Shown here: piece after piece, positions 35,757 to 46,369 of the stretch | Numbering within the stretch: the stretch's first letter is position 1 | How the letters are laid out: every line of letters starts with the position of its first letter | From: Lepisosteus oculatus | Taxonomy: Eukaryota > Chordata > Actinopteri > Semionotiformes > Lepisosteidae | Assembly (NCBI RefSeq): GCF_040954835.1 | Contig: NC_090706.1 | Span: 27,847,148-27,911,147 of the forward strand | Length of the DNA stretch: 64,000 bases | Direction of reading: 5' to 3' | Program-made: the position numbers and the translations under genes | The notes under the pieces: model-generated | What the model saw: only the letters and a program-made list of their open reading frames with translations | What the model was told of the DNA's origin: nothing | Databases searched by the model: none

Positions 35757-37690
35757 GTAAGAAGTCACCTGGCTACGCAATTGTTGTTTTACTAGGTTTT
35801 TATAAAAAAAACATTCTCTGTATTTAATTGTTTGACGCTCGAAGTAGTCCTACGAAGTGTTTATGTTGATTTAAAAAAATAACTTGTCTTTATCAAATGA
35901 GTTCATTCTAAACGGCGTGTTTCGGAAGTTGTTTTTTTTTTCTTCACACGCCTTTACAGCAGGTGTTGTAAGCCCGGTCGAGCTCATAAGTATATTGGAT
36001 TGTGTTGTTTATTTCATCCCTCCCACCTTTTTTTTTTGTTTTGTCCTGTAAAGTTATATTCCTCTGAGTGCTATCAAGCATGGAATATGATGCACATATT
36101 TGTTTTTATCAGCACTCTGTTTTTAAACATGGTGGTTTGGAGGCGTGGGAGAATGAATAAAAGTATGTTGCAGCGTAGCACAAGTCCGTGTACGTGTGTC
36201 TGTGGAAGCAGTATCTCCCTACAGGTCAGGTAACTTGAGTGGGAAAAGGCGTTCTTTATAATTTCTTCGTGGAGTTGAAGGCATTACATAACCTGCTCTG
36301 ACATACAAAAACGCTGAGATGGTACCTGCATGGAGGAAAAATAACTGTTATCTGTTTTGTACTGCCCTTCAACAACCACGGTTTAAGCTGGGGACATGAT
36401 TTCCTTATGCTTTCAGTACATTTGGAGACCATACTTCGGTGTATCAAGGCTTGTCGCGGGTGTCTTTGACAGAGAGGGGGAGTAAATTTTAGAATAATAT
36501 GACTTACAGTTGTACTGTACTTTATAACATTGAACGCCGAGACGTTTCTATGGAAACCTGAACGATTCCGGTTTTGACGAACATGTTGCGGATCCTCATT
36601 GAGTGCCTTTGCCTGTAACTGAGCACCGATCGTCGGAAACCGGTCCTTGCCCACTTTCAGTCTGAGCAAGCTCACATTTGGGCGAGAACGCCTTTTGATT
36701 TCAGTATTGTAATGTAAGGGGGGCCGCTTATATACATCGATTTATTATTAGAGTCAGGAACACGGTAACCCCGTAGCTCGAAATAGCTGTTTCTGTCAAA
36801 CGTATCGAATTTCTAGGACGGTATGAGACGCTAGGTTTGTTTTGCCCAATAATCACTTGGTTATCAGGGCATCAAGTGGGAGACGAGAATCGGTTGTCGT
36901 GGCGGAAGGTTTTTAATTCGAATGTCCTAACGGGGGTGTATCTGTTATATCATGATTTTATTTCGAGGTTTTGATGGGCCATCAATCCAGGAGTCTAAGG
37001 GTTAAGGAACATTTCCGATCTTGACTGAAATACCACATAAACGGATGTGTCATGTCGATAAGAGCCGCGGCGCGCAGTTTGTCTGCCGGTCGCTGCCGAA
37101 GCCGTGTGAGGTTTGAAAGGTGCCGTGCAGAGAGAGATCGGTGTGTATCCGGGCGAGGTGCTGTCGGCGGCGGAGCCCCAGCTGTGATAAGCCCAGAGTC
37201 TCTGGGGGCTGAAAGATCAGCTCATGGAAGAACAGGAAGAACACCGCAGTCCTCCTCTTGCGGGGGACTCCGCAAAAATAATACAACAAATGCCAAAGGC
37301 TATTGTAACGACAAAACGTCCCCTCTCCTGTTTCGAATAACCCCCCTTTTCACCTTTCCAAACATATCTGTCTATCCGTCTATATATAGAAACCTCTATT
37401 TCATAAATATTCATTGATAGTTTTCGGGCTTCCTAAAAAGCCGTGTAAAGCCGAGATAACTGCTGCGAGAGCGCGCACGGGGGAGGCGCGCTTCCGTGTG
37501 CCGGTGGAGTGGGCGTGAGGTAAATACCACTTCCCTGTCTCCAAGCTGTGGTTTCAATTGTAAAATGCACGGTTTACCGGCAAGCTTAAAATATGGATAC
37601 CTCGGCACATTAACAAAACAAATAATTGTCTTCTGCAGCGGAAATCATGTCGTATTTAGGCCTGTTCCAAAACAGGTATTTGCATATTTT
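35757..37690 (+). other. ppp2r2b intronic DNA with CpG-rich stretch 37030-37520
   Basis: CpG density rises at 37050-37180 and again at 37465-37520. A donor-like GAG|GTAAAT at 37519-37520 could end a non-coding alternative first exon. The 121-codon frame at 37052 has no recognisable domain and is probably a by-product of GC content. Confidence 0.35.
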
Positions 37691-37694
37691 ACAC

Positions 37695-37812
37695 AAAGGC
37701 GCCGAGGCGGATAGCGCGATGCTGGCTGTTGTACTAGCGGGATCCGACGGTCGATTCGAGGCTCAGAACTGCGTGGAGCTCGCATGTTCTCCCCGTGTTT
37801 GCGTGGGATGCC
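37695..37812 (+). repeat. TGGA-tail SINE, 5' half only
   Basis: The head is recognisable: AGGCGGATAGCGCGATGC, GGTCGATTCGAGGCTCAG, then GTGGAGCTCGCATGTTCTC. The copy stops after CCCCGTGTTTGCGTGGG. It keeps unusually many CpGs for this family. Confidence 0.6.
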
Positions 37813-37814
37813 GT

Positions 37815-38990
37815 CTACGCTTAGACTAGCCTGTTCTCGCTTCTCTTGCGGGCTTGCACCCCGCTTTGGGAGAAAGCTTTTCAGCCTCACCCTAAACCCT
37901 GTGCCAAAGAGGCTGCGGTTTGCCTCCCGCCCTCGGCAGAAAAGCACCCTTCCCAATTCTAGGACGGCTTGAACGTTAATTATCAAAGTTCACCACATTG
38001 GGATTCCTCCGGTCATACGCTGTACAGCTTTTCCGCTTATTGATACTTACTAATTTACTGCAGATTTTAGTCTACCTTGACTCCCGTGTCTTCTCTTACT
38101 AAAATGGATGACCTCTGTATGTAGCTTATTCAAACGCTAGCGGAAATATAACTGTATTATATAATTATAACGATATTATTTAGAAAGCGTGACGCATTCT
38201 GTGTACATAGGTTGTAGGACGGGCACTGTGAGCTACGCGTTGTAGCGCATCCTTGTTGTAAATGAAGAGCTTTAGGGAAAATAGCTATGATAACAGTTTT
38301 CTATGTATTGACACTTCTTGTCTCAAGGGCTTTGTCACTGAATTTCTAATGAGTAATAGCAGGCAGCTTGTTTTGTGTTTTTTATATGATGTGTTTTTCA
38401 AGTTTCAGACATTTCAAAAGTTCAAACTTCATATAAAAAGTGTTTTGCCACTGAAATATCAAAGGTCTGTGCTGTCAGCAATTTCAAATAAAAATTGAGA
38501 TTGAGTTCTTTAGTATGTAAAACATCCACTAGGTGGTGCTGTAAAAGGAGTCGTACTGTTCAAGTTTTAAAAGCAGTTTCCCTCTCACAGATACTAGTAT
38601 TGGTAAGTACTTAGAAAAGCAAATGAATATATGTGCCTTATTTATCAAAAATATCTTGTCAGTACAGCAATATCACAAAGTTGCTGGGACAATAACACTG
38701 AGCATGTCCAAGCCATTTCTCAAACAGTCTCAGGAGAAGCATCCCAGTAATTTCACTTTTGTCATGCACAGCTGGGTCTTCTTGTTGAGTATAAAGTCCA
38801 AGGCAACCTCACAGAGAGTTAACCCCACAAATACTTTCAGAGGGAAGGTGTGGAACACATTGTCCATGGAGATAAACATTATGGTGGCCATCGTGTAGAA
38901 AATTAAGTACTGAGCTGTTATAAGAGACATTTTAACCAGTTAGAAGCTCCGCTTTGCAATTCTTTGTTCATTCCATTTTCAAGGACTTTT
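37815..38990 (+). other. ppp2r2b intronic DNA
   Basis: No exon or clear repeat is recognised. Confidence 0.4.
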
Positions 38991-38994
38991 TACT

Positions 38995-39622
38995 GGCCGG
39001 GCAGCATGGTGAGACAGTGGTCAGCATTGTGGTCTTGCAGCGGTGGGGCCCTGGGTTTAACTCCTGGTGTGCTACGTGTGTGAAGTTTGCATGTTCTCTG
39101 TGTCTTTGTGTGGGGTTTCCTGTGGCTGCCCTGGTTCCCTGCCAAGGATAAATTACATGCTGGAAGGGTGATTGGTAATATCCCTGAGGCGGCAGAGCAA
39201 GCCTCAAGATGGCTCTGGTTAAGAAGAGAAGATCCATGGGGTTCTGCAGCCTAATGCCACTTGAACACAGCTCGTGGCCTGATTAACCACGGCCAGGTTA
39301 CCTGGGCAAGCATGTCTGATGTTGAAAGACCCAAAACACGCAATGACCCTGGGAACGTCACCGAGGATGTGTTCAAGAGCATCGGAGGATGGGTCTTGTA
39401 AATTTGTGTTTGTTCCGTGAATCCAGTGACATCCAGGAACAGACTGGCTGACGACCATGAATAAGTGTGGCTTCTGGGAAAATTGGCCCTGACGTGAGTG
39501 TGTGCGTGTCTGGGCTTGTGTCTGTATCCACCCTGCAATGGACTGGCGTCCCCTCCCGGGCGTATCCCCCTGCTTGCTGGGATGGGCCCCGTGACCCTGT
39601 ATTGGATGGATGGATGGATGTT
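38995..39622 (+). repeat. TGGA-tail SINE split by a ~290-bp unclassified insert
   Basis: The 5' part is at 38995-39178 (GGGCAGCATGGTGAGACAG through ACATGCTGGAAGGGTGATTG). The 3' part is at 39469-39622 (GGCTTCTGGGAAAATTGGCC through the TGGATGGATGGATGG tail). The roughly 290 bp between them match no family I recognise, and I see no clear target duplication. Confidence 0.65.
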
Positions 39623-39624
39623 GG

Positions 39625-41710
39625 TGGCCTCAGGGCTGTTTCAGGGCCGCAAATACAGCTCTCCTTCCAGTTTTGTTGCTAATAATATAGTTATCCAGAA
39701 ATCCCACAAGCACTCTTTAAAGGGTCCCATGGAGCTGAGGTCATCATCCTCATAAATTGAAATTTGGCTTGTATCCCTGAGGACCCTGAAGATGTCTCCT
39801 CCCCATGCTCGTGGCTTCCATAGTCTAATCCTGGACCAAGCAGGCCTTTCCAAACACCTGCTGCTTTCTTCTCATGCCTTTATCTTGCTCTCTGTAGATA
39901 ACAGGGGCCTCCAAAATACCCTCCTCTGGAATCCAGTCATTTGCCGAGTTGTGGCACACAAAGCTTTATTGCTCAGTAATTACATTTTACAATTAACCAG
40001 TGTTTTACTAAAGACCGGCACTGGGATGGAATGGCGTTTATTTGACCATCTCTAACATGCAGTGTACTCATTTTGTACATTATCAATGTAAATAAACTAG
40101 ACAGACACATAATCTAGACGAATATTAAAAGGTAGATTGCGTAGATGACTGACATCACCAGCATTTGTTCATTTGCAGGGCTTGCTAGGCAAATCCCCCA
40201 GGGCTACAGCCTCATCTCTGATGTTGCTGTACAGACACAAGACAGTAATTGATGAAGACACTTGAATGCGAATAAGATGGTATGAAAGTCGTTTTTTTTT
40301 CCAATCCCAGATCAAAATAGCCTAGCATGGCAACACATCCTGCTCGTCGACAGTGGCTGCCTAAATGAGAACCGCACGACAAGAAGATGTTTCTCGTCTT
40401 CAAGCCTTAATGAGCGTGTAACGAAGGCGTTGACATTCATTAAAAAAGGGAGCCTTCTAAACCCAGAGGCTCTCAAAGTGAGAGCTTGCAGCTGTCTTGT
40501 GCTCCCTTGTTGTTTTATTTGTTATTGTTGTTGCTTCCAGTTTAATTTGACAGAGCACTTGTGTGTTTCATTTTGAACTGCTTTTGTAAACACTGATTGC
40601 CACCTCTTACTAACGGAATGTCGATGAAGTTGGAAAGTAGCTCATTAGCCTGAAAAAGACTGATGCACAATCCTGTGCATCGAGGGAAGAGTTCACACTG
40701 CCAGGCGATTAGCATGATACATCTTTCAGAGTCTCCTGTTCTTTACCGTAAGAAACAATTAATATCAGATTGATCCTTGGAGATTCCTGTGGGAAGAATG
40801 GTAAAGATCTTGTGTGAATGTAACAGGAAAACTGACACAGATTGTGAAATCACAGTAAAGTACCCGTGATGTTTGTCCTGTCTCATGTTTATCATCTTCA
40901 GCCTACAACCTGAGAAGAAGAGCACACACACACACCCCTGTTCAGAGCCAGCTGTGAGATCTGTAAATGGTCCAATTGTGTGTCTACAGGAAACTACATA
41001 ATGCTGACATCATCCCAGTGTAAGACTATACCTAACAACATTGCATGTATCAAAATCTATACTGGATTGTTTGATTTGTCTACATGGCTTTTAACTAATT
41101 TCCAGAAGGAAATTTCTGTACAGCAATTTAAAGATCATATTTGGTGTTCAGTTGTAGGGCACTCCAAAGGCTCATTCTAATCATTCTAAAACCTATCTGT
41201 GTGAAGAGCTAAGGATTATGGTTAGGACTGCACATACAGAATTGGACCCTGGATTCAAGTAATATCTCAGACCAAAGTTCTGTAGGTTTTCATTCCAATA
41301 ACAATTTTTTATGATGGAATTGAATTAGTTTTGGGGGCAAATAAAGCAGTTTAAGTGCTCCAGGTTTTCCCAGCTCTTCAGGTGTTACTGATTGAAAGAG
41401 ACCTGCAGTGACTTCACTCTGACATTTTCAGCTTATACAATGAGACCTGTAGTGATTGTGAGGGTTTGTTGGAAAGGGGACAGACTTGTATCTTGGGTAA
41501 AGAAAAATGTTTGGAAATGAGATTCAGTTTTGTCCTAGAACAAGATCAATGCCTGGTAAGTGTGTGTTTTCATTGATCCATTCTGTTATCAGTCACATCA
41601 GAATACAGCTTAGCCCTGCCTTCATTTTCCTATCACTGAAAGCAATGGACAGGCAGCACAGTGGTGCAGTAGTTAAAAGGGTGTTTCATTATTTCAAGAC
41701 CATGATCACC
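39625..41710 (+). other. ppp2r2b intronic DNA
   Basis: No exon is recognised. A short CA run lies at 40923-40934. Confidence 0.4.
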
Positions 41711-41714
41711 AAAA

Positions 41715-42030
41715 GTGGGCGGCATGATGGCGCAGTGCATAGCATTGCTGCTTGGCAGTGTTGGGGCCCTAGGTTCAGTTCCTGGGGTGCTACCTGCCTG
41801 GAGTTCACATGTTCTCCCCATGTTCACATGGGTTTCCTCTGGGTTCTCCGGTTTCCTCCCAGTCCAAAGACATACTGGTAGGTTAATTGGCTTCTTCTGT
41901 GTTCTCTGCGCTGGACTGCTGTCCCATCTGGGGTGTGTCCTGCTCTGTGCCCCTTGGTTGCTGGGATAGGCTTCAACTCTCCCGCAACCCTGAATTTGAT
42001 GAAGCACTTAGAATATGGATGGATGGATAA
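41715..42030 (+). repeat. TGGA-tail tRNA-derived SINE
   Basis: Begins GTGGGCGGCATGATGGCGC, contains ACATGTTCTCCCCATGTTC, GTCCAAAGACATACTGGTAG and GGACTGCTGTCCCATC, and ends ATATGGATGGATGGA. A second, 5'-only SINE head (GCAGCACAGTGGTGCAG) sits just upstream at about 41650. Confidence 0.8.
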
Positions 42031-42034
42031 AGGC

Positions 42035-42950
42035 AAGGCTGATGCGTTCAACAAAAAGCACTCACTGTGTTTGTCTTTCCATGCATTGCACAGCTCTCTC
42101 TGAGCAAAGTTCTCTCTCTGTTCTGCATCAAAAAAAGACTGTTACAAATCTCTCAGCAAGATGCAGCTAACGCTTTCTTCTCATCTGCCTGAGCTTTTTA
42201 ACATGATGCCTGAGATTAATGGGGTTTTGCAGCCTGCAAGTGAATTAACAAAATGGATTAGTGTAAGAGGCTTCTTTTGCTTTTATATAGCCCTAAAAGG
42301 AAAACGTGTCAAGTGCAAAGCTCCTTTATAGGCACCATTCCTTAATCTTTTAATTGAATACCTGTTTGACTAACATTTTTCTCTCTTTTGTTTCCTCGTC
42401 ACCCCTTCTCAGTGGAACCTGGAAATTTAATTTAAACGTTTTGGGGATTACGAACAAGAATGGTATAAACCACCTTTAATCTTGACATCTGTCTGATTAA
42501 TAGGGAGGTTAATATTCACTCATTCCCTTATCTGATGACCCAGATAATATTTTTATATATAGGATGGTAAACCCTTCCAGTGCTCCCAGCCTACTGGGTC
42601 GATTTGATCACACGGATTCCAGGAATCTTTGATTTACTGTCTTATGATCAGTCACATTCGAATATTCCAGGCCCTGGGGCCATGTATGCTCCATTTGAAA
42701 GGAGCAAAGAAACCACTGTTGCAGAGTGCTATTGATATAAACACTGATATTAAGAAATAAAACCGGACGAGTGGACAGTTTTACAGTACATGCTACTGGT
42801 AGGAGTGGGGTTGTGGGTTGTGGGGGCATCTTGTGACTCCCGTGGACAAAAGAGTAATAACACAGCTATGAAAACATTTACTTTACGTTTTTTTAGCAAG
42901 ACTGTTGTGGAGCAATACAAACCATGCCCGTTAATTCGATGAAATTATCA
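42035..42950 (+). other. ppp2r2b intronic DNA
   Basis: No exon or clear repeat is recognised. Confidence 0.4.
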
Positions 42951-42954
42951 AATA

Positions 42955-43180
42955 AAATCACTTCATTAGCCACATACAATTTCTTGTATTAGGACTTTGA
43001 CTTTTCACATACTCCAGCTTGCTCTCCATGCGACACAGACACAGACAGGGAGAGAAGCTTGGGGTCAGAGTGCAGGGTCAGCCATTTATACAGTGCCCCA
43101 GGAGCAGTTGGGGTTAAGGGCCTTGCTCAGGGGCCCAATGGAGTAGGATTACTCTGCCAGCCGTGGGATAAGGTCGCTGG
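42955..43180 (-). repeat. tRNA-derived SINE (family of 16062), head truncated
   Basis: Minus-strand copy: GCCACATACAATTTCTTGTA, GAGAAGCTTGGGGTCAGAG, GGGGTTAAGGGCCTTGC and TGGAGTAGGATTACTCTGCC. The tRNA-like head beyond about 43175 is lost. Confidence 0.7.
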
Positions 43181-43184
43181 GTGT

Positions 43185-44260
43185 TACAGCGATCCTGAAA
43201 TATCCTAAAACAAAGCAAACATTTTTGAAAGTCCACTATAAGTCAAGAAGCAGTTCAGTTCTTTTCCCCCTTTATTATTAAACAAGTGGAGTAGGTGTCG
43301 TTTTTTGAAGCTCATGAAAATTCATTTGCTTCATCATTTCTTACAAGGCCAGGTGATCCTGCCCCCTGAGTGGGGGAACAAGGGAGGTAAACAGTTTCCC
43401 TTTCTTCCAAATCGTCATTGTTTTTTGTTTTTCAAGCATGTCCAAATCCAACACAAAATACCCTTTCCCCAGGATGTGAATACTTTGACTCAGAAGGACC
43501 TTTGTCGAATTTGTGGTTTGTGTCAGGGCAGGCAATGGATAGGCATCTTATCTGTAAGAAAACTCTCGCACTCCAGGTTTTTCTTCCAAGTTCCCCATTT
43601 AACAAATTGATTTTTAATTTATATTGCTTCTTTCCTGAAGTATAAAAGGCAGGGTATAGATTTTCCTTTGCTTATTATATTTTGCTGCAGGTGGCAACAG
43701 AGACAGTTGAAATTCAATCCTCCTACAGTGTGCCTAAAATGGAACAAACCCAGGATTGGGATAAAGATTCTCACAGTGCAAGCTTACATCTTAAAGCTCT
43801 TCAGCCCCACTCTTATCTGGTTCCTTCAGGCTCTTTAAACAGAGTCGCTTGTTCTGCGAGTTATACTCGCCGTAAGAGAAACCTTGCAAAATGATTGGTA
43901 AATGTTGCGAAGAAGAGCATAAATACATATTTTATCTCCTGCTCCCTTCATCAGGAAACACCCTTTTCCAAACCTTTTATTTAAAAAAACCCCAGCAGTT
44001 TCTTACATAATACGGTCAGTATCTTGGCAACGTATCTACTGTCCAGTCAGCAGAAAATGTACCTGTTCCTTAATTAAATACCAAAGATCACCACTTTCAT
44101 TAGCAGCATTCTTATTATTGTGTGAGTGTGGGTGTTATTGTGAATGGGAGCAGTGCAGTACCATTAGGGATCTGCTCAGATAGAATGGCACTCAGTTTGT
44201 TTACAGGTAATTGCTTACTTAGCAAATTCTGGAGCCGTGATGGGCTTGAGTCAGTGACAG
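43185..44260 (+). other. ppp2r2b intronic DNA upstream of the B-beta-2 exon
   Basis: No exon is recognised. The 70-codon frame at 43682 has no domain and lacks clear splice context. Confidence 0.4.
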
Positions 44261-44261
44261 A

Positions 44262-44828
44262 TCATTTTATGTGTGTGTGTGCGTGCGAGAGGGAGAGAGG
44301 GTACTAGGAGAGAGAGGGAGGGAGGAAGACGGAGAGCGAAAGAGAGAGGGAGCCAGTCCGCAGACACTGGGGCTTCGGAGTTTCTGCTCTCTAGAACCGG
44401 CAGCAGCAGTAGCGCCGGCCACAGGCAGCAGCAGCACAGGCTTGACTCCTACAAAAATCCCCTCCCCTCCCCTTCCCCACAACCCCCCCCCCACCCTCCC
44501 CTTCCCTACAAATCCTGCAAAAGAAAAAGCAACATCCTCGCGTCCTGCTGGCGGCAGGGGAAGGAAACATGGTGAAGGAGAGAGCAGCCGCGCACGGAGA
44601 TCGCTCCCGTCCTCCAGCTGTGCTTGCCGTAGAGGAAGGATTAAGCACTGAATAAGTGATGCCGCTGTAGCGCTCGGAAACAGGAGCAGCTCTGCCCCTT
44701 CAATCCTCTTCTTCCACTCTCCCGTCTCTCTCTCTGTGTCTGTGTGTGTCGTCGGCAGCCAGGATGGACTGAACACTAGGACACCACTGCTTTTTTTTTT
44801 TTGCGAGCAAACGAGCAAGCAAAAAAAG
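44262..44828 (+). promoter_or_regulatory. ppp2r2b: candidate promoter/5' UTR of ppp2r2b B-beta-2 with short CAG tracts
   Basis: A purine-rich GAGAGAG stretch (44286-44350) is followed by a GC-rich stretch with two short CAG runs at 44399-44440 (three CAG, then three CAG plus CAC), and by C-rich sequence. The region precedes the B-beta-2 start codon without an obvious intron. Alternatively, a pyrimidine-rich run ending CGGCAG at 44757 could serve as an acceptor for an upstream exon. Human PPP2R2B has a 5' CAG repeat whose expansion causes spinocerebellar ataxia 12. Whether these runs correspond to it is not established. Confidence 0.4.
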
Positions 44829-44907
44829 ATGAAATGCTTTTCCCGTTACCTGCCTTACATCTTCAGACCTCCGAGCACTATCCTCTCTTCCAGCTGTCAC
44901 ACAGAAG
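44829..44907 (+). CDS. ppp2r2b: ppp2r2b B-beta-2 first coding exon (mitochondria-targeting), partial
   Basis: The 79-bp exon encodes 26 residues starting MKCFSRYLPYIFRPPSTIL and ending in CHTE, then donor G|GTAGGG in phase 1. As I recall it, this N-terminus is nearly identical to the mammalian B-beta-2 isoform, differing at about one residue. That N-terminus is known to bring neuronal PP2A to the outer mitochondrial membrane, where it acts on Drp1 and promotes fission. The shared WD40 exons should follow more than 19 kb downstream, outside the window; neither they nor the B-beta-1 exon (MEEDIDTRKI) were found. The frame is open upstream to an ATG at 44736, but MKCF is chosen because the family starts there. 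Confidence 0.93.
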
Positions 44908-44909
44908 GT

Positions 44910-46075
44910 AGGGACACGGGGGGTTGGTGTTCTGGGGCTGCTGAGGTGTTTGTGTGGCAGAAGGTGGCCTGGGAACAGGATGCACTGTGGGGTGTTAGTT
45001 TGGGGGGTGGGGTGGGGGAGTTAATGACTGGGATAGTACAGTACCCAATCCTACTTCTTACAGTGCGTGCTGTTTCAACCACTGTTGGGGTGTTACTAGA
45101 TGGTGCTGAGATGAAGAGCACTGAAAGTAAATCATACTGTATTTCATCTGCCTGCATTTACTTAATACTGTTTTGGAGGACCTGGGGGGGACTGGCGAGT
45201 GTAGGTTACAAGATCAGCGATCCTGAGGTTGAGAGGCGAGCCACTCTTTGAGAAGGAAAGGGGTCTGCCGTGCAGTATGTGGCCGACTTGTACTGTTTGC
45301 ATTATTGATTTCGAATGATCAGCCTACAGAAGAAGGTGGAATGTCTCGCAATAACATAACCCATAGTTGAGTAAACAGAAAAATTAATTGTCCTGGAGCC
45401 GGGTGGGTTATTGTGAGAGGACGGAGCACTCACTTCTGAAACGCCTAATGAGCGTGTGGGACCTTGCGGTCCGGATAGCTACACTACATAAATTCTATCA
45501 TAAAGCTGCAATAACATTGTGCATATTTGTCTGGAAGTATTGCAACCCCAGACTTTAACCCAACGTGATTGTGGAGCATGAGAACTTTCTTTGCTTGTTA
45601 GCATTCCCTGTAAGGAACTAGTCACGATGACTGCACTTGTCAGAAATGTAGAGAGTGATGTCGAATTACGGACATATGTTTGTTTTTTTTCCAAATCCAA
45701 TGAAAAGCAAATGTATGAACTTGATACAATTTTCTTTGGCAGGTATGGTACGTTTATGGAGATCCGCATCTGTCACTTAGGATTTCCTAAGTGAGATGAT
45801 GACTCATGTTTGCACGGCTCCATTCTTATTGCATAAGGGTTTAGAACCGACACTGCACCTAGAAATCGGTGAAGGTGGCACCTCTGTATGTAGTATAGCT
45901 TAACCTAAATACATCACATGATCTGTCTCCGCACGCCGCAGCTACAAGCCAGTGACAAGACGCTCTTTGTTTTTAAGGTGAACTATGTGACCCGGACCTG
46001 CTGGCTAATGTGGCTGTTGCCCTCTGACAGTATTACAGTGTTACAGTATGGAATAATACTTCTAAAAATCCATTA
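44910..46075 (+). other. ppp2r2b intronic DNA
   Basis: Begins with the B-beta-2 donor. No further exon is recognised. Confidence 0.5.
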
Positions 46076-46077
46076 AT

Positions 46078-46365
46078 AACATAACATCACTTTATTAGCC
46101 CAGTACAATTTCTTGCATTAGGAATTCGTCTTTTCGCATGCCCCAGCTTGCTCTCCATGAGACACAGACACACAGACAGGGCGAGAGAAGCTTGGGGTCA
46201 GAGCGCAGGGTCAGCCATTGTACAGCGCCCCTGGAGCAGTTGGGGTTAAGGGCCTTGCTCAGGGGCCCAACAGAGTAGGATTCCTCTGCTGGCTGCGGGA
46301 TTTGAACCGGCAACCTTCCAGCCACAGGCGCAGATCCTTAGCCACAGAGCCACCACTCCGCCCTT
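46078..46365 (-). repeat. tRNA-derived SINE (family of 16062), full-length
   Basis: Minus-strand copy from the tail (AGTACAATTTCTTGCATTAG) through GAAGCTTGGGGTCAGAGCGC to the tRNA-like head (GAACCGGCAACCTTCCAG, then TTAGCCACAGAGCCACCAC). Confidence 0.8.
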
Positions 46366-46369
46366 TTTT

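Noticed and set aside
36256-36675. 139-codon minus-strand frame
   Set aside because: No domain, no splice context and no similarity that I can recognise; its length is possible by chance in this much sequence.
37052-37417. 121-codon GC-rich frame as a protein-coding exon
   Set aside because: Arg/Ala/Gly-rich by CpG composition, no domain, and no convincing donor in frame.
44267-44818. 183-codon minus-strand frame and 126-codon plus-strand frame near 44.3-44.8 kb
   Set aside because: They arise from low-complexity GA-, CAG- and C-rich leader sequence of ppp2r2b; no domain is present.
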